Source of the DNA: Thermoanaerobaculales bacterium
GTDB taxonomy: Bacteria; Acidobacteriota; Thermoanaerobaculia; Thermoanaerobaculales; Sulfomarinibacteraceae
Assembly (NCBI GenBank): GCA_035358815.1
Contig: DAOPQC010000005.1
Coordinates: forward strand, 286,053 to 350,052
Reading direction: 5' to 3'
DNA length: 64,000 nt
A model generated the notes under the pieces. The model saw only the letters and a list, made by a program, of their open reading frames with translations, searched no databases and had not been told where the DNA came from. A program made the translations under genes and the position numbers. Below, in pieces: positions 17,928 to 26,581 of the stretch. Positions within the stretch are counted from its first letter, which is position 1, and the number at the start of each line of letters is the position of its first letter.

Positions 17928-19508
17928 TCACGGAGCCGCGAACAGGATCGCCAGGATCGCCTGGAGGTCGGCGGCGGTGAGCTGCCAGTCACGGGTGACG
18001 TCGCCACCCGGCGCGCTGAGGTCTCCGCCGCCCGCATCGGTGACTGCCGTGCCGTCGCCGTCGGCGAGCTCGCGAAGCAGCGCCGGGAGGTCGGAGGCGT
18101 CGGTGGCGCCGTCGAGGTCGGCATCGCCGCCGGGATCTCCGCAGTTGCCCAGCGACACCGTCCACGGAGCGTGGCCCCAGCAGGCAGCGCCGCTGTTGAC
18201 GTCGACCCAGTAGCCTCCGGGATGCCCGACCGTGACCGACTGCGAGGTCCCCCCGGTGCTCCACAGCCAGCCCACCCCGGCGGCGGCGGTGAGCTGCACC
18301 GGTCCCCCAAAGCAGCTGCCGGACTGCGTCGGCGCCGCCGGCGACCAGCACGGGGTGACCGTGATCGGGAGCTGCGCGGTGTCGGTCCCGCCGTCGTTGG
18401 TCAGGGTGAGGCGCGTCGTGGGAGTGCCCGGCACGGGATAGGCATGGCTCGGGCTCGGGATCGAGGCGGTGCTGCCGTCGCCGAAGTCCCAGGCGTAGGT
18501 ACAGGGCTCCTCGCACGACCCGGTGAAGGTGAATGCCACCGGCGCCAGCAGCAACGGGTCGGTCGGCACCGCCGTGAACGACGCGGCCGGAGGAACCGGC
18601 GGGTCGCCCACCTGGATGGTGCGCGTGACCTCGGCCGACTCGTCGGCAGTCTCGACGAGCAGGTGGACGTCGTACCAGCCCTCATCGGCCCAGACGTGGC
18701 TCGAGAACAGGCACCCGTAGGTGCAGGGCACCTGCTCCGGCGGCTGGCCCTCGCCCCAGTCCCAGGTGGCGGTCACCAGCTCGGCCGCGGCTGCGGGCGG
18801 CTCGATCAGGATCTCGAGCTGCACCAGCGTCCCCGGGTCCGGGTTCACCGGCTCCCAGATGAAGTCGACGGCGAGCGGCACGATGGCCGCGACCTCGAAG
18901 TTGGCGAGGGCTCGGTGCCACTGGCCACTGGCCGGGTCGTCGAGCCGGAGCGAGGCCACGTGCGAGCCCGGCTCGAGCGCGCCCGGGGGCAGCACGCACA
19001 CCAGCTCCGAGGGGTCGGAGGGCGGCCCCAGGTTGCACGGGGCGTAGGCCACCCAGTCGATCCGCCACATCGCTGTCGGCGTTACCCCGCTCGACCAGCG
19101 GGAGGCCGTGCCATCCATCGTCAGGCTCTCCTCGGTCGTGATCCGGTCGCTCGACAGCTCGAGCGAGGCCATGACGACCTTGACCTCGATCGTCGTGCTG
19201 GCCTCCGACTGGTAGGTGCCACCGCCCGGCACCTGATGGGGGTAGCCCACCACCAGCTCGACGGTCCAGGTGCCGATGACGTCGAGGAGGAGCGGGAAGC
19301 TGACCGCCGTGGAGGTGGGCTGGGCGGGCGGCGAACCGCCCGGCTCGGTGACGTACCAGGTGTAGGAGGAGGGATGGCCTTCGGACGCCGAGGCGTCGCA
19401 GACCACGGTTTCGCCCAGCAGCACGGTGGTGGCCGCGTCCGCCCCGGCGACGCCCGACAGCGCCGCCAGCCACACCAGGAGCACGAGCCGAGCGAAGCGC
19501 CCCTCCAC
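17928..19508 (-). CDS. Secreted PKD-domain protein with dockerin-like C-terminus
   Basis: 526 residues from GTG 19508, which has AGGAG five bases upstream; an ATG six codons earlier lacks a good ribosome site. A signal peptide is followed by several Ig/PKD-like beta domains, the clearest near 325-405 with YAWDFGDGSTAS and a tail of LTLTNDG type. Many paired cysteines suggest disulphides. The last 65 residues contain two Asp-rich loops (GDADLDGATDASDLPALL and a GDVTRDWQLTAADL repeat) like the paired calcium loops of dockerin type I. It is probably a cell-surface or secreted adhesion or scaffold-binding protein. The subtilase gene lies upstream on the same strand, 70 bases away. Confidence 0.75.
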   Translation of the reverse strand: MEGRFARLVLLVWLAALSGVAGADAATTVLLGETVVCDASASEGHPSSYTWYVTEPGGSPPAQPTSTAVSFPLLLDVIGTWTVELVVGYPHQVPGGGTYQSEASTTIEVKVVMASLELSSDRITTEESLTMDGTASRWSSGVTPTAMWRIDWVAYAPCNLGPPSDPSELVCVLPPGALEPGSHVASLRLDDPASGQWHRALANFEVAAIVPLAVDFIWEPVNPDPGTLVQLEILIEPPAAAAELVTATWDWGEGQPPEQVPCTYGCLFSSHVWADEGWYDVHLLVETADESAEVTRTIQVGDPPVPPAASFTAVPTDPLLLAPVAFTFTGSCEEPCTYAWDFGDGSTASIPSPSHAYPVPGTPTTRLTLTNDGGTDTAQLPITVTPCWSPAAPTQSGSCFGGPVQLTAAAGVGWLWSTGGTSQSVTVGHPGGYWVDVNSGAACWGHAPWTVSLGNCGDPGGDADLDGATDASDLPALLRELADGDGTAVTDAGGGDLSAPGGDVTRDWQLTAADLQAILAILFAAP

Positions 19509-19578
19509 TGTCTCTCCTCTGGACATTGTATCGGAAGGGGAGGCGGCGCGCCGGGTGACCCGGCTCACCGTCGGCGGG

Positions 19579-22500
19579 TCACGGCGCCAGCGGCGTCGCG
19601 GGCACGAAGATCGCGTCCCCGGTGACCGCGTCGACCACCGAGGCGTAGCCGGTGAACTCGCCGGTACCCGAGACCTGCTCGAGCTCGATGCGGGCGTTCT
19701 CGGTGGGCGGGGCACCGGCGGCCGCGAACACGTCGTCGATCTGGATGAGCTCGAACGGACCGGGCTCGAGGGACAGGGGCTGGCCGAGAGCGCGGCCGTG
19801 CTCGTCGCGGAGCGTGCAGCGCACCCGCACCCCGGATCCGGTGACCTCGCAGAGCCCGAGGTTGGTCCGCAGCGAGGCCGAAGCGTCGACGTGCAGGATC
19901 ACCGCCCGAGGGCCGACGCCGGAACTCACCGGGCCCACCGCCTGGCCGTAGCTGCCGGCCGCAGTCACGTTGAAGGTCCGCGAGCTGGCGACGATCGGGG
20001 CCGTCCCCTCGCCGACGCTGATCTCGAGCGAGCCGACCGCCTGGTCGAGGCCGAAGAGGTCTTGCACCACATCGGCGACGGACAGTGACTGCCCGGGCCC
20101 CAGCGCCGCGCTGGCGGGGGCCGGCGCCGGGACGTCGAGTCGCGGCCGCAGGCGGAGCTCGAGAGTGGCGTCCATCGGGCCCAGGTTCACGACCTGGAGC
20201 GCACTGCGCCACTGGGTGCCGTTGCGGCCCGGATGCCGCGCCACGACCGGGATCATGAGGCGGTCGACAGACGGCGGCCGGGTCGACGGGACGAACACCG
20301 CGTCGCCGGTCCGGTTGTCAACCAGCGACGCATACGCCGTGATTCGTCCCCCGCCTGCCGAGACCTCCACCACCGCGTAGACCGGCGACGCACCGGGGCC
20401 GGCCGAGATCGGCACCTGGAGGTTCGAGAACGGCGGGACGCTGAAGGTCATGGGCGATCCCCGGGGATTGCCAGTGCCGCCGTCGACCCTGACCACGGTC
20501 ACCGTGGCGCTGTCGCCAGCGACCTCGCTCAGCCCGAGGTTGGTGCGGAAGTCGGGATCGACGGCGATCTCCGCGATCGCCAGCGGCGGCTCTCCCAGCC
20601 CGGTGACCTGAGCGGGGTGCACGCTGCCGATGAACTGGCCGTAGCTCCCGGACGCCCAGTCCCCGGTGAAGGTCCGCGAGGTCGCGAGCAGCCCGGCCGC
20701 GGCAGACTGCACCAGCAGGGTCCCCCGCGGCGCGGCCGCAGCGAAGCGGCGGGCCACCACATCCGGGAGCGAGACGACCGTGTCCTGGGCGAGGACAAGC
20801 TCGCTCTGGCGGTAGACCGGGGTGCCGTCCCCGGCCGCCGACACGAAGTACAGCCGGGCCGTGGCCGCGGTGTCCGGGGAAGGGTTGAAGATGCGGACGT
20901 CGGACCTCCACATCGACCCGAGAGCGCCGTGGCCGTGAGCGACGACCGGGATGATGACGGTGGTCGCGGCCGCGGGCGCGGCCGGCGGCTCGGCGGCCTC
21001 GATGGCGATCGCCCAGCCGACGAGACGGGCGAGCTCGCCGCCGGGGCCCGCCGGCCCGCCGTCGAGGATCTCGAGGCGCCAGCTCCCGGCCGCGGGTTCG
21101 CCGGAGAGCTCGCCGAGGCTGTCGGCCGGCTCCAGCTCGTCGGGGTACAGGCCCCAGAGCCCATCGTGGTGCGGCGCATCCCCGTTGCCCGGAATCGAGC
21201 CTGCCCCGTGGTCGTGCAATCGAACCCGGGTGCCCGAGGGGCTCACCAGCTCCACCTCCAGCCGCTCCGGCGCCGGATGGATGAGCTGGAGCAGGACCCG
21301 CACCGAGCCGATCAGCCCCGGCTGCTGGACGTCCAGGTTCGACACCGTCGGGTGGACGGGGTCGACCGCGATTGTCATGCCGGGTGCGGTCGAGGCGTGA
21401 ATGCGGTCGGCGGCCGACAGCGCTCGCTCCAGGTTGACCCGCGGCCGGACCAGGCCGCTGCGCGGGTCGAAGGTCGGGTCTCCGCTGAGCTGGAGCAGCT
21501 GGCGGACGGCCGCCGGGGCGAGCTCCGGCGCCGCGTGGCGGACCAGGGCGACCGCTCCGGTGGCGTAGGCAGCGGCTCCGGAGGTGCCTCCGAACTCGAT
21601 GGTCTGGCCGTCGGCGCGGGCGGCGCGCAGGTACTCCGAGGGCGCGAGCAGGTCGAGGACCGGGCTTGCGTTGCTGTAGCAGGTGACCGCACCGGCCGGC
21701 CGAAAGCTGTCGTCGCAGCGCGCCTCGCACTCGGGATCGAGGCAGAAGCTGTAGCCGACCCAGCCCGAGTCGGTGTCCCAGACCGAGGCCACGCTCAGCA
21801 CCTCGCCGACGCACGCCGGGGCCGCGATCGCGTCCGTCAGGCCTTCGTTCCCCGACGATGCGACCACCGTGACGCCGGCCTCGGCGGCGGCCGCCGCCGC
21901 GTTCGCATAGCTCGACGCGAAGCCGTCGCAGGGCCCCTCGAAGGCGCCTGCGCCGAACGACAGGTTGATCGCCGCCAGCTGGTAGCCGTCGCCGAGCCGG
22001 TGGAGCAGGGCGTCCTCGATCGCAACCACCACCGCCGACAGCTGGAACGAGCCGCAGTCGGCGTCCGGGCTCGCCTTGTACGCCAGGATCTTCGCCTGGG
22101 GAGCGACGCCGCCCGCGAACCGCAGCTGCGGGCTCCACTGGTAGGAGGTGCCGGCGGCGATGGAGGCCACCGCAGTGCCGTGGCCGCCGCAGTCCGTCGG
22201 GTCGTCGTCGAGGTCGGCCGTGTCGAGCCCGCGAACCACCTTCGGGTTCGGCAGCGGGAGCCCGCCGAGCGTCGGGTGCAGGGCATCGATTCCGGTGTCG
22301 ATGATCGCGACCGCGGTGCCTTCCCCGGTGAACCCGAGCTCGTGCAGGCTGACGGCGCCGATCATCTCGAGCCCCTCGGCGGTGTGTGCGGTGAACACCA
22401 GATCGGGCTCGACTGCGATCACCGAAGGGCGGTCGATCACTTCGAGCAGCCCGCGCCGCGTCAGCGTCGCCGCGTAGGCCGGCTGGAGCAGGAACGGGCG

Positions 22501-22809
22501 CACCGATGCGAGCTCATCCGGGCCCAGGGCGGCCGCCAGCCCGGCCAGCTCCGAGCCGACAATGTCCCGCACCGCGTCGCGACGCAGCCGGTCGCCATCG
22601 TCCGACCGGGGGTCCAGGGGGGTCCGGGCCTGGGCCGAGGTCGCGAGGTGGACGATCACCGGGAACCGGTCAACGCCGGCCGCGAGGTCGGCGATGATCG
22701 CCGGCGCGATCCGGTGGCCGGGCGGTGGCCCGGCAGCCGGCCCGATCGAGGCAGGAGCGCCGATCAGGCACAGCGCTGCGAGCAGCGAGGGAAGGGACGT
22801 CGACCGCAC
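19579..22809 (-). CDS. Secreted subtilisin-family (S8) peptidase with P domain and two large repeats
   Basis: 1076 residues, GTG start with GGAGGG upstream. Signal peptide (1-26), an inhibitor-like propeptide (about 45-140), then the S8 domain with Asp171 (IIDTGID), His210 (CGGHGTA) and Ser410 (GGTSGAAA). A P-domain like that of proprotein convertases follows (about 480-610). The rest is two tandem copies of a roughly 220-residue beta domain (about 615-840 and 848-1076), each starting IPVVA, with SRTF, GSYGQ, RTNLGL and ending TGDA(V/I)FVP. These may bind the cell surface or substrate. A TATACT -10 box (22845-22850, minus strand) precedes it. Catalytic residues are intact, so it is probably an active secreted protease. 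Confidence 0.9.
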   Translation of the reverse strand: MRSTSLPSLLAALCLIGAPASIGPAAGPPPGHRIAPAIIADLAAGVDRFPVIVHLATSAQARTPLDPRSDDGDRLRRDAVRDIVGSELAGLAAALGPDELASVRPFLLQPAYAATLTRRGLLEVIDRPSVIAVEPDLVFTAHTAEGLEMIGAVSLHELGFTGEGTAVAIIDTGIDALHPTLGGLPLPNPKVVRGLDTADLDDDPTDCGGHGTAVASIAAGTSYQWSPQLRFAGGVAPQAKILAYKASPDADCGSFQLSAVVVAIEDALLHRLGDGYQLAAINLSFGAGAFEGPCDGFASSYANAAAAAAEAGVTVVASSGNEGLTDAIAAPACVGEVLSVASVWDTDSGWVGYSFCLDPECEARCDDSFRPAGAVTCYSNASPVLDLLAPSEYLRAARADGQTIEFGGTSGAAAYATGAVALVRHAAPELAPAAVRQLLQLSGDPTFDPRSGLVRPRVNLERALSAADRIHASTAPGMTIAVDPVHPTVSNLDVQQPGLIGSVRVLLQLIHPAPERLEVELVSPSGTRVRLHDHGAGSIPGNGDAPHHDGLWGLYPDELEPADSLGELSGEPAAGSWRLEILDGGPAGPGGELARLVGWAIAIEAAEPPAAPAAATTVIIPVVAHGHGALGSMWRSDVRIFNPSPDTAATARLYFVSAAGDGTPVYRQSELVLAQDTVVSLPDVVARRFAAAAPRGTLLVQSAAAGLLATSRTFTGDWASGSYGQFIGSVHPAQVTGLGEPPLAIAEIAVDPDFRTNLGLSEVAGDSATVTVVRVDGGTGNPRGSPMTFSVPPFSNLQVPISAGPGASPVYAVVEVSAGGGRITAYASLVDNRTGDAVFVPSTRPPSVDRLMIPVVARHPGRNGTQWRSALQVVNLGPMDATLELRLRPRLDVPAPAPASAALGPGQSLSVADVVQDLFGLDQAVGSLEISVGEGTAPIVASSRTFNVTAAGSYGQAVGPVSSGVGPRAVILHVDASASLRTNLGLCEVTGSGVRVRCTLRDEHGRALGQPLSLEPGPFELIQIDDVFAAAGAPPTENARIELEQVSGTGEFTGYASVVDAVTGDAIFVPATPLAP

Positions 22810-22901
22810 GAGCCTCAGGTTCCCTCCTGACGGGGATCACCTCAAGTATATCCGTCAAGTGGGCGACTCGCCTGCCGCGGAGACTCCTGTACCATGCCGC
22901 T

Positions 22902-23666
22902 GTGACACGGCTCATCATCGCCGACGCCCACGTCGGGCACGGCGGCACCGATGCCGACGACATGGTGAGGCTGGTGGCGCGCGCGGCCGACGCCGGCGTC
23001 GGCGAGCTGATCTACCTCGGCGACGCCTTCCAGTACCTGATCGGAATGGCCAAGTTCTGGACCCCGGGCGTGCGCCGCGTGCTCGGGCAGTGGGATCGGG
23101 TCCGGCAGCGGGGCGTCCGGGTGGTGCTCATCGAAGGCAACCGCGACTTCTTTCTCGACGAGCCGGACCTGGCGGCGCACATCGACCAGGCCTGCCGCCG
23201 GTACCAGTTCGCGGCCGGGCCGCGCGCCTTCCGGATCGTCCACGGTGACCGGGTGAACCTCCGCGACATCCAGTACCGGTTCTGGTCGGCCGTCTCCAAG
23301 TCGAGGCCGGCGCGGCTCTGGGCCCACCTGCTCCCGGCGTCGTTGGCCGTGGCCATCGTTGCCAACATGGAGGCGCGGCTCGCCGTGACGAACCGCAAGT
23401 ACCGGTACCGCAAGCCGGTCCGCGATCTGGAGCGGGCCGCCGCCCAGGCCTGGGCAGAAGGTGTCGACGTCCTGCTGTGGGGGCACTTCCACACCCCCTG
23501 GGCCTGCCGCCAGGGCGATCGTCTCGCGATGGTGATCCCGGCCTGGTTGGAGACCCGCGGCTCCCTGGCGGTGGCTGGCGACGGATCGTGGTCCTGGCTG
23601 GGCCCGGGGCTCGAGCCGCAGCCGCTCCCAGCGCCTCGGGACCCTGGAACCGGCCGCGGGCCATGA
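22902..23666 (+). CDS. LpxH-like metallophosphoesterase (UDP-2,3-diacylglucosamine diphosphatase candidate)
   Basis: 254 residues from GTG 22902, where homology begins. Calcineurin-type metal motifs are all present: ADAHVGH, YLGDAFQ, EGNRDFF, VHGD and GHFHTP. The GNRDFF form and the spacing between blocks resemble LpxH, which cuts UDP-2,3-diacylglucosamine to lipid X in lipid A synthesis; lpxB, which uses lipid X, is at 34491. A basic middle (residues about 135-175) could contact the membrane. Alternative: a general phosphodiesterase. There is no strong ribosome site; TACCAT six bases upstream may be a -10 box giving a nearly leaderless message. Confidence 0.7.
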   Translation: MTRLIIADAHVGHGGTDADDMVRLVARAADAGVGELIYLGDAFQYLIGMAKFWTPGVRRVLGQWDRVRQRGVRVVLIEGNRDFFLDEPDLAAHIDQACRRYQFAAGPRAFRIVHGDRVNLRDIQYRFWSAVSKSRPARLWAHLLPASLAVAIVANMEARLAVTNRKYRYRKPVRDLERAAAQAWAEGVDVLLWGHFHTPWACRQGDRLAMVIPAWLETRGSLAVAGDGSWSWLGPGLEPQPLPAPRDPGTGRGP

Positions 23667-23812
23667 GGCTCTCGACCAGCCGGGCCGGGCTCGCGCCACC
23701 GACTGCAGGCCACTTCCGGCCGGCCTGAGCGGTCGCGTCCGTCGGCCGGCGGCGACAGCGGCGGCTCGAGCTGGACGGAATCCCATGCTGCCCTCCTTGA
23801 GCCGAGGTGACG

Positions 23813-25132
23813 GTGGGCAGCTTGCGGCGACCGCGGCACCTGACGATCGGCGAGCCTGTCGCCGGTGGCGCGCCGGCGACGGCCTCCGTGGCGCCGGACG
23901 TCATCGAGGCGCTGGCCGTGCTCGCCTGCGAGGGCGATCCGGCGGCGCTGAGCGGGGACCAGTCGAGCCGGCTGCTGCGCTGGGTCGGGCTCACCGGAAT
24001 CGAGGCCCGCTGTGCCGGCAACGGAGAGGTGGCCTGGCGCAGCGGCGGCGGGCCTCCCGGCGAGGAGGTCGTCAGCGGCGCCCTGCGCGTGGTCCCATTG
24101 GGCGGGCGGCCTCGCGAGGGAGCGGTCTGGCGCGCGCTCCTCGGCCTGCTGGCCCTGACCGCGTCCGGTGCCGGGCCCGCACTGGCCGGCCCCGACGGGG
24201 ATGCCGGCGTGCACGGTCCCTCGGCCGCCGCCGCGCTGCTGCGGGCGGAGGTGCGGCGGGTGGCGCCGAGCGATCTCGCGGTGCTGGTCCTCGGCGAGAC
24301 CGGCGCCGGCAAGGAGGTGGTGGCGCGCGCCATCCATCGCCTCTCGGGCAGGACCGGCGCCTTCGTGCCGGTCAACGTGGCCGCGATCCCGAGAGACCTG
24401 CTCGAGGCCGAGCTCTTCGGCTCGGTGCGCGGCGCCTTCACCGGCGCGGACCGCCCGCGGCAGGGGCTGGTGAGGGCCGCCCACCGGGGCACCCTGCTGC
24501 TCGACGAGATCGGCGACCTCGATCTCACCATGCAGGCCAAGCTGCTGCGCGTCCTGGAGTCCGGCGAGGTCAGGCCGGTCGGCTCGACCACCTTCCACGC
24601 GGTGGATGCGCGGGTGGTCTCGGCCACCCACCGCGACCTCCGGACCAGGATGGAGGCGGGTCTGTTTCGCGCCGACCTGTACTACCGGCTGGCGTTCGCC
24701 GTGCTGCGGGTCCCACCGCTGCGGGAGCGGACCGAGGACCTGCCGTTGCTGCGACGCCTGTTCGCGGACGAGGCCTCGCGCCGGCTCGGCGCGCGACCGT
24801 GCCGCTGGAGCGCCGGCGCCGAGGCGGCACTGCTGGGCTACGGCTGGCCGGGGAACGTCCGCGAGCTGCGGCACGTCGTCGAGCTGGCCGTGGTCGAGGC
24901 CGCGGGCGGCATCGTGACCCGGGCGATGCTGCCGCTCCCGGACACCCGGTCACCGGCTCCCCAGCGGTGGACGCAGGCGACCGCGGACTTCCGCCGGCGG
25001 CTGCTCCGCACCACCCTCCATCGCCACGGCGGCAACCGCACCGCCGCGGCCCGCGAGCTCGGCATCTCCCGGCAGACCCTGCTCTATCACGTCCGCAGCC
25101 TCGGCCTCGGCGGCAGCGGGTCGTCCGCCTAA
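23813..25132 (+). CDS. Sigma-54-dependent transcriptional activator without a receiver domain
   Basis: 439 residues from GTG 23813 (GAGG five bases upstream; GTG 23807 is possible). The first 135 residues match no sensory domain I know. The AAA+ core is complete: Walker A GETGAGKE near 162, the sigma-54 contact loop GAFTGA near 208, Walker B GTLLLDEIGDL, then FRADLYYRL and WPGNVREL. A Fis-type helix-turn-helix ends the protein (GNRTAAARELGISRQTLLYH). It activates RpoN promoters by ATP hydrolysis. With no phosphoacceptor domain its signal must come through the N-terminal region or expression level. The only sigma-54 promoter I found here is at 37. Confidence 0.9.
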   Translation: MGSLRRPRHLTIGEPVAGGAPATASVAPDVIEALAVLACEGDPAALSGDQSSRLLRWVGLTGIEARCAGNGEVAWRSGGGPPGEEVVSGALRVVPLGGRPREGAVWRALLGLLALTASGAGPALAGPDGDAGVHGPSAAAALLRAEVRRVAPSDLAVLVLGETGAGKEVVARAIHRLSGRTGAFVPVNVAAIPRDLLEAELFGSVRGAFTGADRPRQGLVRAAHRGTLLLDEIGDLDLTMQAKLLRVLESGEVRPVGSTTFHAVDARVVSATHRDLRTRMEAGLFRADLYYRLAFAVLRVPPLRERTEDLPLLRRLFADEASRRLGARPCRWSAGAEAALLGYGWPGNVRELRHVVELAVVEAAGGIVTRAMLPLPDTRSPAPQRWTQATADFRRRLLRTTLHRHGGNRTAAARELGISRQTLLYHVRSLGLGGSGSSA

Positions 25133-25140
25133 AAAAAGGA

Positions 25141-25158
25141 GCGGACCGTGAGGTCCGC
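25141..25158. repeat. Perfect 7-bp hairpin with an A tract on one side
   Basis: GCGGACC (25141-25147), loop GTGA, GGTCCGC (25152-25158). Seven A lie three bases upstream (25131-25137), so on the minus strand the hairpin is followed by a T run and resembles an intrinsic terminator. On the plus strand it lies in the leader of the small frame at 25176, just before its very strong ribosome site, where it could affect translation. Confidence 0.4.
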
Positions 25159-25175
25159 AGGAGGAAGGAGGAGGT

Positions 25176-25247
25176 ATGATGCGTGTACCAGTTCGTTGCG
25201 TCGACTGGCTGGCGATACGTAAAGCAAACACCATGCCATACTGCTGA
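25176..25247 (+). CDS. Possible 23-codon small ORF or leader peptide
   Basis: ATG ATG start, 23 codons, TGA stop at 25245. It is preceded by an exceptionally purine-rich ribosome site, AGGAGGAAGGAGGAGGT, and by the 25141 hairpin. The peptide contains two Cys, one Trp and several basic residues and has no known match. It ends 16 bases before the MurB-like gene and could couple its translation. Base composition is lower in GC than the surroundings. It might be a real small protein, a leader peptide, or a chance frame behind a strong Shine-Dalgarno sequence. Confidence 0.3.
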   Translation: MMRVPVRCVDWLAIRKANTMPYC

Positions 25248-25263
25248 CCGGGGAGCCCGCCGC

Positions 25264-26196
25264 GTGGGTGATCTGCCGTCGACCCTCAAGAGCCTGCTCC
25301 GGGAGTTCCGTCTCGGCGGCGACCTCGAGGTCCACGAACGGGTCGACCTCGGAGCCTGGACCACCCTCGCGATCGGCGGTCTCGGCGACCTCCTGATCCG
25401 CTGCAGCACGGCATCGGCGGGCCAGCGGGCGATCGACCTGCTTGCCAGCCACGGCCTCCGGTGGCTGGTGCTGGGTGCCGGGAGCAGGATCGTGGCTCCG
25501 GATCGCGGGCTCCGGGTCCCGCTGCTGCACCTCGCGGGCGAGCTGCAGCGCTGGACCGTGGAGGGTGACGGGGTGGTGGCGGGGGCTGGTGCCAAGTTGG
25601 CACAGCTCGGCGGCTCCCTGGCACGATATGGAGCGCCGGAGCTGGAGCGGCTGGTGGGGGAGCCGGGCAGCGCCGGCGCCGACCTGCGGGCGGCCGCCTG
25701 TGGCGAGCCATCCGCGCTTGCAGACACGGTCGAGTGGGTCGAGCTGGCGCGCCCGGGCGCCGGCACGACCCGGGCCCTCGCGAAGACCAGCGACGCGGCG
25801 TGGGGCACGTGCCTGAGCGAGGGCCGGGCGGTGGTCACCAGGATCGGCTTGCGCTCCGGCCATGGGTCGGCGTCGGGCCGTTCCCCGCGCGTGGTGACGG
25901 CTCGCCGCCCGGTCGGGCCGCTCCGGGGGCGGGTCGCCCCGGTCGTATTCCACGACCCGCCGGGCGGCTCGGCGGCTGCCTTCCTCGCCCGCGCCGGCTG
26001 CGAGCTGCTCCGGTTCGGAGGGGCGAGGGTCGCCGACTGGTCGCCCAACGCGATCGTCACGACCCCTCCCTGCTCGGCGCACGACGTCGCCCAGCTCCAG
26101 CGGTTGATGCGGGAGCGGGTGGTGGAACGCTGCGGCGTCGAACTGGCCTGCCGGCTGTGGTTCATCGACGAGCACGGGGCGAGGATCGAGTCGTGA
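25264..26196 (+). CDS. MurB-like flavoprotein-fold protein with eroded active site
   Basis: 310 residues, GTG start with GGGGAG ten bases upstream. It aligns along its whole length with UDP-N-acetylmuramate dehydrogenase: TTLAIGGLGDLLI for the TFRIGG opening, LVLGAGSRI for the FAD loop GGGSN, GEPGSAGADLR for G-x-PG-x-GGA, and GARVADWSPNAIV for the late G-x-QVS-x-NFI block. However, the GGGSN asparagine is gone, the serine that protonates substrate (GSxFxNP) reads PVVFHDPP, and the final catalytic Glu region is altered. It is therefore probably not a working MurB, and a normal murB should exist elsewhere. It may bind flavin or a nucleotide sugar for another purpose. Confidence 0.68.
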   Translation: MGDLPSTLKSLLREFRLGGDLEVHERVDLGAWTTLAIGGLGDLLIRCSTASAGQRAIDLLASHGLRWLVLGAGSRIVAPDRGLRVPLLHLAGELQRWTVEGDGVVAGAGAKLAQLGGSLARYGAPELERLVGEPGSAGADLRAAACGEPSALADTVEWVELARPGAGTTRALAKTSDAAWGTCLSEGRAVVTRIGLRSGHGSASGRSPRVVTARRPVGPLRGRVAPVVFHDPPGGSAAAFLARAGCELLRFGGARVADWSPNAIVTTPPCSAHDVAQLQRLMRERVVERCGVELACRLWFIDEHGARIES

Positions 26197-26581
26197 GCGG
26201 GCGGCCGGCGGCTGACCGCCGCCGCGCCCGGGCAGCGCCCCTCCGGCGATCACCACCCGTCCCGCCGGCTGCCACTCGCTGAGCGGAGATCGCGCGCACG
26301 GTCATTCCCCACGGCCGCGAGCCCACGACGGTGCGGCGGCTGCCCTGGGCCTCGGCCACCCTGATGGGGCGAGGAGTTCGTACCGCATTGGCCTTTTCGG
26401 AGGGCGTGGTCGACCGAGCCGTTGTCGGACGGCCACTGCGGCACGGACTCCGAGGAGACTGTGGGCAGAGGCCAACAACACGATCCACACCAGGAGCGCA
26501 CACAGGGGCCTATGCCCTGCAGGCTCCCAGGCGTTACGTCGCTCAGCCTGACCGGCCGTTCCGCGATGGTATGGTGGGCCC
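26197..26581. other. 385-base gap with no recognised gene
   Basis: Open frames here are arginine- and proline-rich shadows without homology or ribosome sites. I see no tRNA, no strong hairpin and no repeat. The only signal is at the right end: CTGACC (26548), a 16-base spacer and TATGGT (26570-26575), a likely promoter for larA that would begin transcription at or next to its ATG. Confidence 0.5.
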
